Assembly: GCA_900549105.1 (NCBI GenBank)
Contig: URND01000114.1
Span: 1 to 9,616, forward strand
Direction of reading: 5' to 3'
From: an uncultured Eubacteriales bacterium
Lineage (GTDB): Bacteria > Bacillota > Clostridia > Lachnospirales > Lachnospiraceae
Length of the DNA: 9,616 nt
Position numbers and translations under genes: made by a program. The first letter of the stretch is position 1. Each line of letters opens with the position of its first letter. Shown here piece after piece: positions 1 through 6,902 of this stretch. The notes under the pieces are model-generated. The model saw nothing but the letters and a program-made list of their open reading frames with translations, did no database searches and was not told where the DNA came from.

Positions 1-743
1 CCGCCGCTGACACCGTAAAGACCGTTGACCATTGCATTGGTACCTTCCCGAGGGTAAAATTCACATGTATTCAGATCAATATTCTCCTCGGCAAGCCATG
101 TTCGCAGTTCCTGGAAATCCAGAACCGCATCCACATAGGTTCCCCGGCACCGTTCGCGCACTGCCTCGCGCCCTCTGGCCGTGCAGCTTCCTATGTATAT
201 CACCTTGACATCCGGGCCGAATTCTTCTTTCAGCATCATAGCATGGGCTGTCATCGGAGAAACAATCGGCGCCATATAAGGAATCATATCTGTATAGTAT
301 TTTTCAACCAGTTCATTAATCGCCGTACAGGATGTCGTAATAATGTTGTTCATTTTCCCATCCCGGATTAAACACTCATAAGCTTTTGTCACATGGGTCG
401 CACCCTCCGCTGTCTCCCGGATATGGGTAAAACCCAGTTTATACAAAGCGCCCCTGAGCTGTCCCGTACCCTTTTCCGTATCTCCAAAAACGCCCAGATA
501 GGCAGGGTCCAGCGATGCAATCGTCACACAGCCCTCCTGGATATATTTTTTCGCCCTTTTCAGGTCACTGACATAAATAATGGCATCCTGGGGACAGGCC
601 TCCAGACAGCGTCCACACAAAACACATTCATCGGCCACATAAAGCGCATGTTCATTCTTTATGTGAATAGCCTTCACCGGGCATATCCGCACGCATTTAT
701 AACAGTCTTTGCATTTTGCCGTCTTAAATCCAATTGCTGCCAC
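1..743 (-). CDS. 4Fe-4S protein with [FeFe]-hydrogenase-like domain, partial (3' end outside window)
   Basis: The frame is open for 247 codons from a GTG start to the window edge, so the C-terminus is missing. Two ferredoxin-type [4Fe-4S] motifs open the protein: C11, C14, C17, C21-Pro and C40, C43, C46, C50-Pro. A hydrogenase large-subunit-like region follows, with an L1-type motif TTSCT (C139) and an L2-type motif GSCTAR (C187). Active [FeFe] hydrogenases normally have TSCC and PCxxK here; this protein has Thr140 in place of the proton-relay Cys and Ser186 in place of Pro. This fits the divergent, putatively sensory or regulatory groups, but that is inference because the L3 motif lies outside. 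The GTG start is preceded by AGGAGGG with a 7-base gap, and its G is the last base of the ferredoxin stop codon (TAGTG), indicating translational coupling. It probably receives electrons from, or exchanges them with, that ferredoxin. A plain ferredoxin-like protein is unlikely given the hydrogenase region. Confidence 0.88.
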   Translation of the reverse strand, partial: MAAIGFKTAKCKDCYKCVRICPVKAIHIKNEHALYVADECVLCGRCLEACPQDAIIYVSDLKRAKKYIQEGCVTIASLDPAYLGVFGDTEKGTGQLRGALYKLGFTHIRETAEGATHVTKAYECLIRDGKMNNIITTSCTAINELVEKYYTDMIPYMAPIVSPMTAHAMMLKEEFGPDVKVIYIGSCTARGREAVRERCRGTYVDAVLDFQELRTWLAEENIDLNTCEFYPREGTNAMVNGLYGVSG

Positions 744-985
744 TAATTAACCCTCCTGAGTACCTCTTCCGCAAAAAATGTATCTACAGTTTCCGGCGAA
801 ACGGAAAACAATTCATCATCAATTTTTACACACACACCCTTTTCACACTCACCCGTGCAAAAGGAGCCATTCAATTCAATTTTAGAAGCCAGATTATTTT
901 CCTGAATTTTTTTCTGAAGTCCCTGAATAATATTTCTGGAACCTTTCAGATGACAGGAGCTGCCAATGCAAATTGTGATTACCAT
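743..985 (-). CDS. Thioredoxin-like [2Fe-2S] ferredoxin (NuoE/HydA-associated type)
   Basis: An 80-residue protein with the cysteine pattern of the thioredoxin-fold [2Fe-2S] ferredoxins found as stand-alone proteins and in NuoE/HndA subunits: C6-x4-C11 near the N-terminus and C43-x3-C47 in the second half. C52 is an additional cysteine. It begins with a beta strand leading straight into the first cluster ligands and has no signal peptide, so it should be a cytosolic one-electron carrier. AAGGAGG lies 7 bases before the ATG, an excellent ribosome site. It is the first gene of a unit with the hydrogenase-like gene, which starts on its last base, so the two products are probably made together and work as redox partners. 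A near-consensus promoter (1018-1045) lies just upstream. Family assignment is firm; the physiological partner is inferred from context. Confidence 0.88.
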   Translation of the reverse strand: MVITICIGSSCHLKGSRNIIQGLQKKIQENNLASKIELNGSFCTGECEKGVCVKIDDELFSVSPETVDTFFAEEVLRRVN

Positions 986-1017
986 GAAATAACCTCCTTA
1001 TTTTCTTTCTTAACTTT

Positions 1018-1045
1018 ATTATAGAGTATTTATCTGTTCTGTCCA
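1018..1045 (-). promoter_or_regulatory. Sigma-A-like promoter for the ferredoxin/hydrogenase-like unit
   Basis: Read on the minus strand, a -35 box TGGACA (1040-1045, 5 of 6 consensus bases) and a perfect -10 box TATAAT (1018-1023) are separated by 16 bases. The expected start is near 1011, giving a short leader of about 25 bases that contains the AAGGAGG site. The promoter overlaps the last codons and the stop codon of the helicase gene, so the redox pair can be transcribed independently of it. No intrinsic terminator fits in the 33 bases between the genes, so read-through from the helicase may add to expression. Confidence 0.7.
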
Positions 1046-3409
1046 GAATTTTTCTAAATTTTTCTCAACCGAATCCCTGCTTAATTTCTGGAAAGGTATC
1101 CATTCCCTTGGAAAAAGCCGCTGGTAACTGCTATAATTAAACCGCTCGTCCATCAGGGCGATCACCCCCTTATCGGCCTCCGAGCGGATGACCCGGCCTC
1201 CCGCCTGAAGCACTTTGTTCATCCCCGGAAAGAGATAGGCATAGTCAAATCCCCGTCCCTTTTTTTCTTCAAAATAGGACTTTAATAATTCTCTTTCACT
1301 GCCAATGCCCGGAAGTCCGGTGCCCACAATAATCGCGCCAATCAACCGGTCCGCCTTCAAATCAATACCTTCGGAAAATATACCGCCGAGGACACAGAAG
1401 CCTAAAATCGTTTCATGGGGCTTCTCCCTGAAATTTTCCAGAAAGGCCCGGCGTTCATCCTCATCCATGCCGCTCTCCTGGCGGAATACCTGCAGCCCGT
1501 GGCCCGCCTTGGACAGTTCCCTCTCGGTAAATACGTCAAATACTTTATCCATAAAGGCATAGGAGGGGCAGAATACCAGATAGTTGCCATTTTTCCCCCG
1601 GATAATTTTCCGTATATATTCGGCAATCCGCTCATACTGGCCCTGATTTCTCGCTGTATAACGGCTACTCACATCATCTACCGTAAAAATCAACCGATTT
1701 TCTGTAGGGAAGGGAGAGTCCACATACATTTCATAATCCGCTTCCGGCTTTCCGCTGAGCAAATCTTTATAATATTGAACCGGGAGCAATGTGGCCGAAA
1801 AGAAAATACAGCTCCGGCTCATTCCAATCCGCTCGCTTAGATTCCCCGACGGGTCCACGCAAAACATTTTAACCATGGCGTCCCCGCCTTCACCCTCGGT
1901 ATAAATAATATATTTCTCATCCAGCAAATCATAGGTGTTGATAAAACGCCGCGCCTCGAAATACAAATCTGTCACCATCTCCCGAAGGTCCGGCTCCATA
2001 TCCTCTCTCAGATAATCCTCCATATCCGAAACCATGCGCATCAGGCTCAGAACAAATTTTCCGACCTCTCTAACCACCGCATACCGTCCGCCGCCCTCTT
2101 CCCGCTCTTCCTGATAATCCTTTAAATATTGGCCGCACTTATGCACCTTCCGGGCAATCTTCGGGCGGACCGGCTTTAACTTTCGATACACCTTATCAAA
2201 ATCCCTGCGGTAAAGGGCCGCGCTGTACATTTCCCTTGCCCGGTCCACCAGGTTATGGGCCTCATCCACAAGAAATACCATGTTTGACGCCGCATCCGTA
2301 AAAAACCGTTTCAGATAAACCACCGGGTCAAATACATAATTGTAATCGCATATAATCACATCGCACCAGAGAGCTACATCCAACTGAAATTCGAAAGGGC
2401 AGAGCCGATGCTTTTCGGCATAGGCAAGAATACAGGCCCTGTCGATGGCATCCTCATGATTGATCATATCAAAAACAGCCTCGTTGACCCGGTCAAAATG
2501 CCCCTTGGCCCGCTCGCAAAACTCCGGCTGGCACTGACATTCCTCCAGGGGACATATTTTTTCTTTGGCTGTCAGGGTAATAAATTCCATCCTCAGACTT
2601 TTTCCCCGCAGCAGTTTTCCCGTATCCTCCGCCACCGTGCGGGTGATCGTCTTCGCTGTCAGATAAAATATACGGCCGCACTTTCCGCTGCCCATGGCTT
2701 TGATGGACGGAAAAAGGGTTCCCAGCGTTTTTCCGGTGCCCGTCGGCGCCTGAATAAAAATATTCTTGCTTTCATCAATGGAACGGTAGACCCCGTTCAT
2801 CATCCGCTTCTGGCTGAGACGGTACTCAAATGGAAATGCCAGGGCGCTTATAGTTTGATTCCGAAGCTCCTGCCACTGAATCTGCCACTTCGCCCATCGG
2901 GCATACTGATGCACCAAATCGTGAAACCAGATTTCCAGCGCCGCCCCTGTCCGCTCAAACTCAAAGGTTTTAACCGCCTCTGTTTCCAGGTGGATGTATG
3001 TAATCCGCACCTTTATCTTTTCCAGTTCGTGGAGATTGGCGTAAATACAGGCATAACAGTCCGCCTGAGCCACATGGAGGATATCCGCCTCCTCTATGGC
3101 TTCCAGCTTTGTGAAGGTTCCTTTGATCTCATCCACCATAATATCCTTTGTATCCGCCGGATTGGTTATGATTCCATCGGCCCGGCCCTCCACCAGAATA
3201 TCCAATGTATCGTCGACTTCCACCTTTCGTTTCAGGCTGACCTCCGCCTGATAATTACTGCCGCCCTGTTTCTGGAGTTTCCGGTGGGCCCGGCTCCCGG
3301 CCTGCATGGCGTCCACATCCTGCATGGCCCCCATTTTCTGGCTGATATCCCCGTTCCTCAAGATAAATTCAACAAGATTTCTCACCGATACACGCACTTC
3401 CTGCTTCAC
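1019..3409 (-). CDS. RecB/Cas4-like nuclease domain fused to XPD/DinG-type iron-sulfur DNA helicase
   Basis: Superfamily 2 helicase of the Rad3/XPD/DinG group with an N-terminal nuclease-like domain. Residue numbers count from an ATG at 3424. Residues about 1-180 carry PD-(D/E)XK signatures of the RecB/Cas4 type: H47, D83, E99-x-K101 and Q120-x3-Y124. Helicase motifs follow in order: a Q-like motif near 205, Walker A APTGTGKT (K232), a cysteine-rich insert (C291, C296, C298, C303, C331, C342) as expected for a [4Fe-4S] cluster, DEAH 387-390, SAT 543-545, motif V GIFSEGIDL and motif VI QAGGRVIR (740-747). The likely role is ATP-driven unwinding of DNA with nuclease processing in repair or replication; the exact substrate is unknown. 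I place the start at the GTG at 3409 (796 residues), because GGAGGTGAG lies 8 bases before it, whereas the ATG at 3424 overlaps that site and has none of its own. It follows the hisC terminator, and I see no convincing promoter in front of it. Confidence 0.9.
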   Translation of the reverse strand: MKQEVRVSVRNLVEFILRNGDISQKMGAMQDVDAMQAGSRAHRKLQKQGGSNYQAEVSLKRKVEVDDTLDILVEGRADGIITNPADTKDIMVDEIKGTFTKLEAIEEADILHVAQADCYACIYANLHELEKIKVRITYIHLETEAVKTFEFERTGAALEIWFHDLVHQYARWAKWQIQWQELRNQTISALAFPFEYRLSQKRMMNGVYRSIDESKNIFIQAPTGTGKTLGTLFPSIKAMGSGKCGRIFYLTAKTITRTVAEDTGKLLRGKSLRMEFITLTAKEKICPLEECQCQPEFCERAKGHFDRVNEAVFDMINHEDAIDRACILAYAEKHRLCPFEFQLDVALWCDVIICDYNYVFDPVVYLKRFFTDAASNMVFLVDEAHNLVDRAREMYSAALYRRDFDKVYRKLKPVRPKIARKVHKCGQYLKDYQEEREEGGGRYAVVREVGKFVLSLMRMVSDMEDYLREDMEPDLREMVTDLYFEARRFINTYDLLDEKYIIYTEGEGGDAMVKMFCVDPSGNLSERIGMSRSCIFFSATLLPVQYYKDLLSGKPEADYEMYVDSPFPTENRLIFTVDDVSSRYTARNQGQYERIAEYIRKIIRGKNGNYLVFCPSYAFMDKVFDVFTERELSKAGHGLQVFRQESGMDEDERRAFLENFREKPHETILGFCVLGGIFSEGIDLKADRLIGAIIVGTGLPGIGSERELLKSYFEEKKGRGFDYAYLFPGMNKVLQAGGRVIRSEADKGVIALMDERFNYSSYQRLFPREWIPFQKLSRDSVEKNLEKFWTEQINTL

Positions 3410-3413
3410 GCAT

Positions 3414-3422
3414 CTCACCTCC
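3414..3422 (-). promoter_or_regulatory. Ribosome binding site deciding the helicase start
   Basis: GGAGGTGAG on the minus strand sits 8 bases ahead of a GTG codon at 3407-3409. The in-frame ATG at 3422-3424 overlaps the site itself, and the sequence before that ATG has no purine-rich match. The GTG is therefore the better start, giving a protein 5 residues shorter than the longest reading. Confidence 0.65.
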
Positions 3423-3460
3423 ATTCATGTGTAATACAAATTCAGGCATCCGAATACCCA

Positions 3461-3500
3461 CAAAGAAATCCTCCCAACAGTCCCGCTGTTGAGAGGATTT
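3461..3500 (-). terminator. Intrinsic terminator after hisC
   Basis: A 15-base-pair hairpin lies 4 bases past the hisC stop. The outer arms 3493-3500 and 3466-3473 pair perfectly, as do the inner arms 3486-3491 and 3475-3480, with a 5-base loop CGGGA. Positions 3492 and 3474 form a U·G pair in minus-strand RNA but a C/A mismatch in plus-strand RNA, which supports function on the minus strand. The tail is modest (UUUCUUUG), so termination may be incomplete. It closes the transcript that carries prfA, the aminotransferase and hisC. Confidence 0.75.
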
Positions 3501-3504
3501 TTCT

Positions 3505-4560
3505 CTATTTCATATAATCTTTAAGAAAATGAATCAGCGTTTCCATCTCCGCATCGGTTCCCACTGTAATTCTCAAATAATTATCAATCCGAGGCAGGCT
3601 GAAATATCGTACATAAATATTTTCTTTCCGCAGCGCCTCAAACAATTCCTTCGCCGGATACTTTGGATGGGTTGCAAAGATAAAATTCGCCCACGGCTCA
3701 TTAAATTCAAACCCAAGAGCCTTTAATTCCTTTGCCGCCCAGGAGCGGGTACGCATAATTTTCTCAAGACATTCATTAAAATAATCCCTGTCTCTAACGG
3801 CCTCCGCCCCGAGAACTAAGGATGTCTGATTCATCGTATAGGAATTAAATGAATATTTAAAATCATTCAGCGCTTTAATCAGTTCCTCATTGCCGATGGC
3901 ATAGCCAATCCGCATTCCCGCCATGGAACGGGATTTTGAAAATGTCTGCACCACCAGCAGATTATCATATTTTTCAATCAAAGCCAGAGCAGATTTTCCG
4001 CCGAAATCAATATAGGCTTCATCCACGATCACAAGGACATCCCTGTTGTGTTTTAAAATATCCTCGACAAAATCCAAATCTTCATAGACAGATGTCGGAG
4101 CATTTGGATTCGGGAATATGACGCCGCCGTTCTCCCCATAGTAATCTTCTTTTCGGATTCGGAAATTTTCATCCAAGGCCTTTGTCTCATAAGGAATCTT
4201 AAAGGCATCCGCCCAAACCGGATAAAATGAATAGGTAATATCCGGGAAAAAGATTGGTTTATCACTGTTAAAAAAGGTTTGGAAAGCCATCGCCAGAACA
4301 TCGTCCGAGCCCACGCCGACAAACACCTGCGCCTGCGCCACATGGTAAAATTCGGCCAATGCTTTTGTCAGCACGCCGGCTGTCGGATCCGGGTAAAGAC
4401 GGAATCTGTCCGTTTCCAGATGTTCTGCCATCTTAACGACCCCCGGCGCCGGCGGATAGGGATTCTCATTGGTATTTAATTTAATCATTCCCGGCTGATT
4501 TGGCTGTTCACCCGGTGTATAAGGCACAACCCGGCGCACAAAATTTCTCCATGTCTTCAT
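3505..4560 (-). CDS. hisC: Histidinol-phosphate aminotransferase
   Basis: PLP-dependent fold-type I enzyme that interconverts imidazole-acetol phosphate and histidinol phosphate in histidine synthesis; relatives also transaminate aromatic amino acids. In a 351-residue reading from the ATG at 4560, visible features are the N-terminal LNTNENPYPP substrate/cofactor segment, NPNAPTS (from about 151), DEAYIDF with the pyridine-contacting Asp180, the Schiff-base Lys209 in TFSKSRSMAGMRIGYA, and the carboxylate-binding Arg330 in LRITVGT. Length is normal. I prefer the ATG over an in-frame GTG at 4569, because the GAGAGG site is only 2 bases from the GTG but 11 from the ATG, and the family usually begins with a short MKxW-type start. 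It lies 17 bases after the preceding aminotransferase gene. No other his gene is in the window, so the gene is detached from a his operon here. Whether it serves histidine, aromatic synthesis or both cannot be told from sequence. Confidence 0.92.
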   Translation of the reverse strand: MKTWRNFVRRVVPYTPGEQPNQPGMIKLNTNENPYPPAPGVVKMAEHLETDRFRLYPDPTAGVLTKALAEFYHVAQAQVFVGVGSDDVLAMAFQTFFNSDKPIFFPDITYSFYPVWADAFKIPYETKALDENFRIRKEDYYGENGGVIFPNPNAPTSVYEDLDFVEDILKHNRDVLVIVDEAYIDFGGKSALALIEKYDNLLVVQTFSKSRSMAGMRIGYAIGNEELIKALNDFKYSFNSYTMNQTSLVLGAEAVRDRDYFNECLEKIMRTRSWAAKELKALGFEFNEPWANFIFATHPKYPAKELFEALRKENIYVRYFSLPRIDNYLRITVGTDAEMETLIHFLKDYMK

Positions 4561-4571
4561 CCGTATCACAA

Positions 4572-4577
4572 CCTCTC
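4572..4577 (-). promoter_or_regulatory. Ribosome binding site of hisC, just after the upstream stop codon
   Basis: GAGAGG follows directly on the TAA stop of the upstream aminotransferase (4578-4580). It is 2 bases from a GTG and 11 bases from the ATG at 4558-4560. Both spacings are outside the best range, but 2 bases is not workable, so the ATG is preferred. The closeness to the upstream stop suggests translational coupling. Confidence 0.5.
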
Positions 4578-5783
4578 TTATTTCAAGTCATTTATTCCGT
4601 CAAAATAGGTCTCTGCCAGAGCCCTGAAGGACGGCAGGGAACGCTCAATCATCTCATAGGATACACAATAGGCAATACGCACATAGCCCGGACAGCCAAA
4701 GCTGGAGGCCGGGACAAGCAGCAAATGATGTTTTTTTGCCTCTGCGACAAATTCTTTTTCATCTGCCACCGGAGATTTTACAAAAAGATAAAAAGCCCCT
4801 TCCGGCTTCACACATTCAAAGCCTAAATCCTTCAGAGATTTATATAAAAACCTTCGATTTTTATCATAAGCAGCCACATCCGTCCGTTCATTTAAACATT
4901 CTTTTATCATTAGCTGCTGCAACGACGGCGCATTGACAAAGCCGAGGACCCGGTTGGCAATCGCCAGCCCTTCAACCAATTCCTGATAGCCATCCGCTTC
5001 CTTCGGAACGGCCAGATAGCCAATCCGCTCTCCCGGCAGAGAAAGGGATTTGCTGAAGGAATAACCGATGATGCAGTTTCGGATATGTTTCGTCATAAAC
5101 GGCACTTTCACGCCGTCATAGGCCAGCTCACGATAAGGCTCATCGGAAATCACATAAATAGAATGACCAATCCGCTTCTCTGCTTCCGCTAAAATAGCCT
5201 GCAGTCTATCCAGTGTTTCTTCGGAATAAACAACCCCCGTCGGATTGTTCGGATTATTGAGGATCAGTGCTTTTGTCTTTTCCGTAATCTTCCCTGCCAG
5301 CATTTCCACATTCGGCTGAAATGTCGGCGGGTTCGGCGGAATGACGACCAGATTTCCCTGATAATTATGGACATAATTTGTATATTCCCCGAAAAACGGC
5401 GCAAAGCAGACAACCTCATCTCCCGGGTCGATAATCGTTCTCAAAACAACATTTAAACCGCCGGCAGCGCCCACAGTCATAAGAATTCCTGTCCAGTCAA
5501 AGCTGGTTCCGAACCGCTCATTTAAAGAGGAGGCCACAGCTTCCCGAACTTCTTCGTAGCCTGCATTGCTCATATAGCCATGCACATACAGCGAATGACC
5601 GCTGTCCAAAATCTGTTTCATAGATGTCCGCACAGCTTCCGGGGCCGGAACACTCGGATTTCCCAAACTGAAATCATACACATTTTCCGCGCCGACTTCT
5701 TTAGCCATCTCTTTGCCCTCTTCAAATAAAGCGCGGATGACCGAATTCCCCTGAACCAACTGTGTCATGCTTTTAGATATCAT
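4578..5783 (-). CDS. Class I/II PLP-dependent aminotransferase (aspartate aminotransferase-like)
   Basis: A 401-residue fold-type I aminotransferase. Visible landmarks are FSLGNPSVPAPE (about 38-49) for substrate binding, the NNPNNPTG turn (176-183), the DEPYREL motif with Asp214 contacting the PLP ring nitrogen, the Schiff-base Lys245 in SFSKSLSLPGERIGY with phosphate-binding Arg253, and the substrate-carboxylate Arg369 in VRIAYCV. It should move an amino group between an amino acid and a 2-oxo acid in the cytosol. The amino acid used cannot be deduced, as the same outline fits aspartate, alanine and aromatic enzymes. Its ATG lies 5 bases after the prfA stop, with its ribosome site (AAGAAGG) inside the last prfA codons, so the two are co-transcribed and probably coupled. 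hisC follows 17 bases downstream of its stop. Two PLP aminotransferases side by side suggest shared amino acid metabolism, though they are from clearly different subfamilies rather than a recent duplication. Confidence 0.88.
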   Translation of the reverse strand: MISKSMTQLVQGNSVIRALFEEGKEMAKEVGAENVYDFSLGNPSVPAPEAVRTSMKQILDSGHSLYVHGYMSNAGYEEVREAVASSLNERFGTSFDWTGILMTVGAAGGLNVVLRTIIDPGDEVVCFAPFFGEYTNYVHNYQGNLVVIPPNPPTFQPNVEMLAGKITEKTKALILNNPNNPTGVVYSEETLDRLQAILAEAEKRIGHSIYVISDEPYRELAYDGVKVPFMTKHIRNCIIGYSFSKSLSLPGERIGYLAVPKEADGYQELVEGLAIANRVLGFVNAPSLQQLMIKECLNERTDVAAYDKNRRFLYKSLKDLGFECVKPEGAFYLFVKSPVADEKEFVAEAKKHHLLLVPASSFGCPGYVRIAYCVSYEMIERSLPSFRALAETYFDGINDLK

Positions 5784-5788
5784 CTGAT

Positions 5789-6865
5789 TTAACCTTCTTC
5801 CTCCATGTTGCTCAGCTTGGCGGCCTGGTCCGCTGCAGTCAGGCTGTCAATAATCTCATCCAGATCACCGTTTAAAACATCGTCCAGCCGATGTAATGTC
5901 AGTTTAATCCGATGATCCGTACACCGTCCCTGCGGGAAATTATACGTACGGATTTTTTCTGAGCGGTCGCCCGTTCCAACCTGGTTTTTACGATTGGCTG
6001 CCTCTTCCTTTTTCTTTTTCTCCAATTCCAGATCATAAAGTCTGGAACGCAGAACCTTCAGGCCCTTATCCTTATTCTTTAACTGGGATTTTTCATCCTG
6101 ACAGGAAATAACGATTCCCGTTGGAATATGGGTAATACGAACCGCTGAATCCGTTGTATTAACACACTGTCCGCCATTGCCGGAGGCACGGAATACATCG
6201 ATACGCACATCATTCATATCCAACTGAACATCCACCTCTTCGGCTTCCGGCATAATAGCCACGGTAACTGTTGACGTATGAATACGTCCGCCCGACTCGG
6301 TTTCCGGCACACGCTGTACGCGATGGACGCCGCTCTCAAATTTCAGCCGGGAATAAACGCCGTTGCCGCTAATCATAAACACAACTTCTTTGAAACCGCC
6401 GATACCGCTCTCATTAACGCTCATCATATCGATTTTCCAGCGCTGTTTTTCAGCATATTTGGAATACATACGGAATAACTCCGCCGCAAATAAAGCCGCC
6501 TCATCCCCGCCGGCGCCGGCACGGATTTCAACGATAACATTCTTCTCATCCATCGGGTCTTTAGGAATAAGAAGAATTTTTAATTCCTGCTCAATTTCCC
6601 CAATCCGTTTTTTGGATTCAGCCATCTCTTCCTTGGCAAGTTCACGCATTTCTTCATCACTTTCCATCTCCAGAAGTTCCAGACTATCCTCCACATTCTG
6701 TTTTTCCTGCTTATATTCCGTATATTTTTCTACGATTGGAGCCAGGTCATTCTGTTCTTTCATCAGCTTACGAAACCGCGGCTGGTCATTTACCACCTCC
6801 GGGTCGTTCAACTCCTCCATTACCTGCTGATAACGGATTAAAATATCATCTAATCTGTCAAACAT
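5789..6865 (-). CDS. prfA: Peptide chain release factor 1
   Basis: RF1 reads UAA and UAG stop codons in the ribosomal A site and triggers release of the finished peptide. The 358-residue protein has the normal length. Residues 1-100 form the charged helical domain 1. The stop-codon reading tripeptide of the PxT class is PET at 187-189, which separates RF1 from RF2 (SPF). The catalytic GGQ is at 231-233 within ASGNGGQCVNTTDSAVR; Gln233 is the residue methylated by PrmC, whose gene is directly upstream. The conserved GDRSEKIRTYNFPQ stretch (299-312) and TDHRI follow. The ATG has GGAGG 7 bases upstream. It lies 37 bases after prmC, with no terminator or clear promoter between them, so it belongs to the same transcript. 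Confidence 0.98.
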   Translation of the reverse strand: MFDRLDDILIRYQQVMEELNDPEVVNDQPRFRKLMKEQNDLAPIVEKYTEYKQEKQNVEDSLELLEMESDEEMRELAKEEMAESKKRIGEIEQELKILLIPKDPMDEKNVIVEIRAGAGGDEAALFAAELFRMYSKYAEKQRWKIDMMSVNESGIGGFKEVVFMISGNGVYSRLKFESGVHRVQRVPETESGGRIHTSTVTVAIMPEAEEVDVQLDMNDVRIDVFRASGNGGQCVNTTDSAVRITHIPTGIVISCQDEKSQLKNKDKGLKVLRSRLYDLELEKKKKEEAANRKNQVGTGDRSEKIRTYNFPQGRCTDHRIKLTLHRLDDVLNGDLDEIIDSLTAADQAAKLSNMEEEG

Positions 6866-6902
6866 AATTTTTCCTCCAATTGCTTTCTATCTTCTTTGAT
6901 TT

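Noticed and set aside
393..1024. Plus-strand open frames opposite the hydrogenase-like and ferredoxin genes
   Set aside because: The minus strand encodes correctly spaced cluster motifs with good ribosome sites; the plus frames show no motif.
2860..3409. CRISPR-associated Cas4 or an adaptive-immunity link
   Set aside because: The nuclease signature is shared by the whole RecB/Cas4 family. No repeats, spacers or cas1/cas2 genes are present.
3425..3465. Promoter for the helicase (TATTAC as a -10 box)
   Set aside because: Only 4 of 6 bases match, and no -35 hexamer lies 16 to 18 bases upstream.
2408..3517. Long plus-strand open frame (369 codons) opposite the helicase N-terminal half
   Set aside because: It lies fully antisense to a gene with clear nuclease and helicase motifs, has no recognisable domain, and reads through the hisC terminator. 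Its openness follows from the codon use of the real gene.
6363..6830. Plus-strand open frame rich in Ser, Ile and Arg opposite prfA
   Set aside because: Low-complexity antisense shadow of the charged helical domain of RF1, with no independent support.
6866..6902. Regulatory element or promoter between prmC and prfA
   Set aside because: The gap holds only the GGAGG ribosome site of prfA; no hairpin or hexamer pair is visible.
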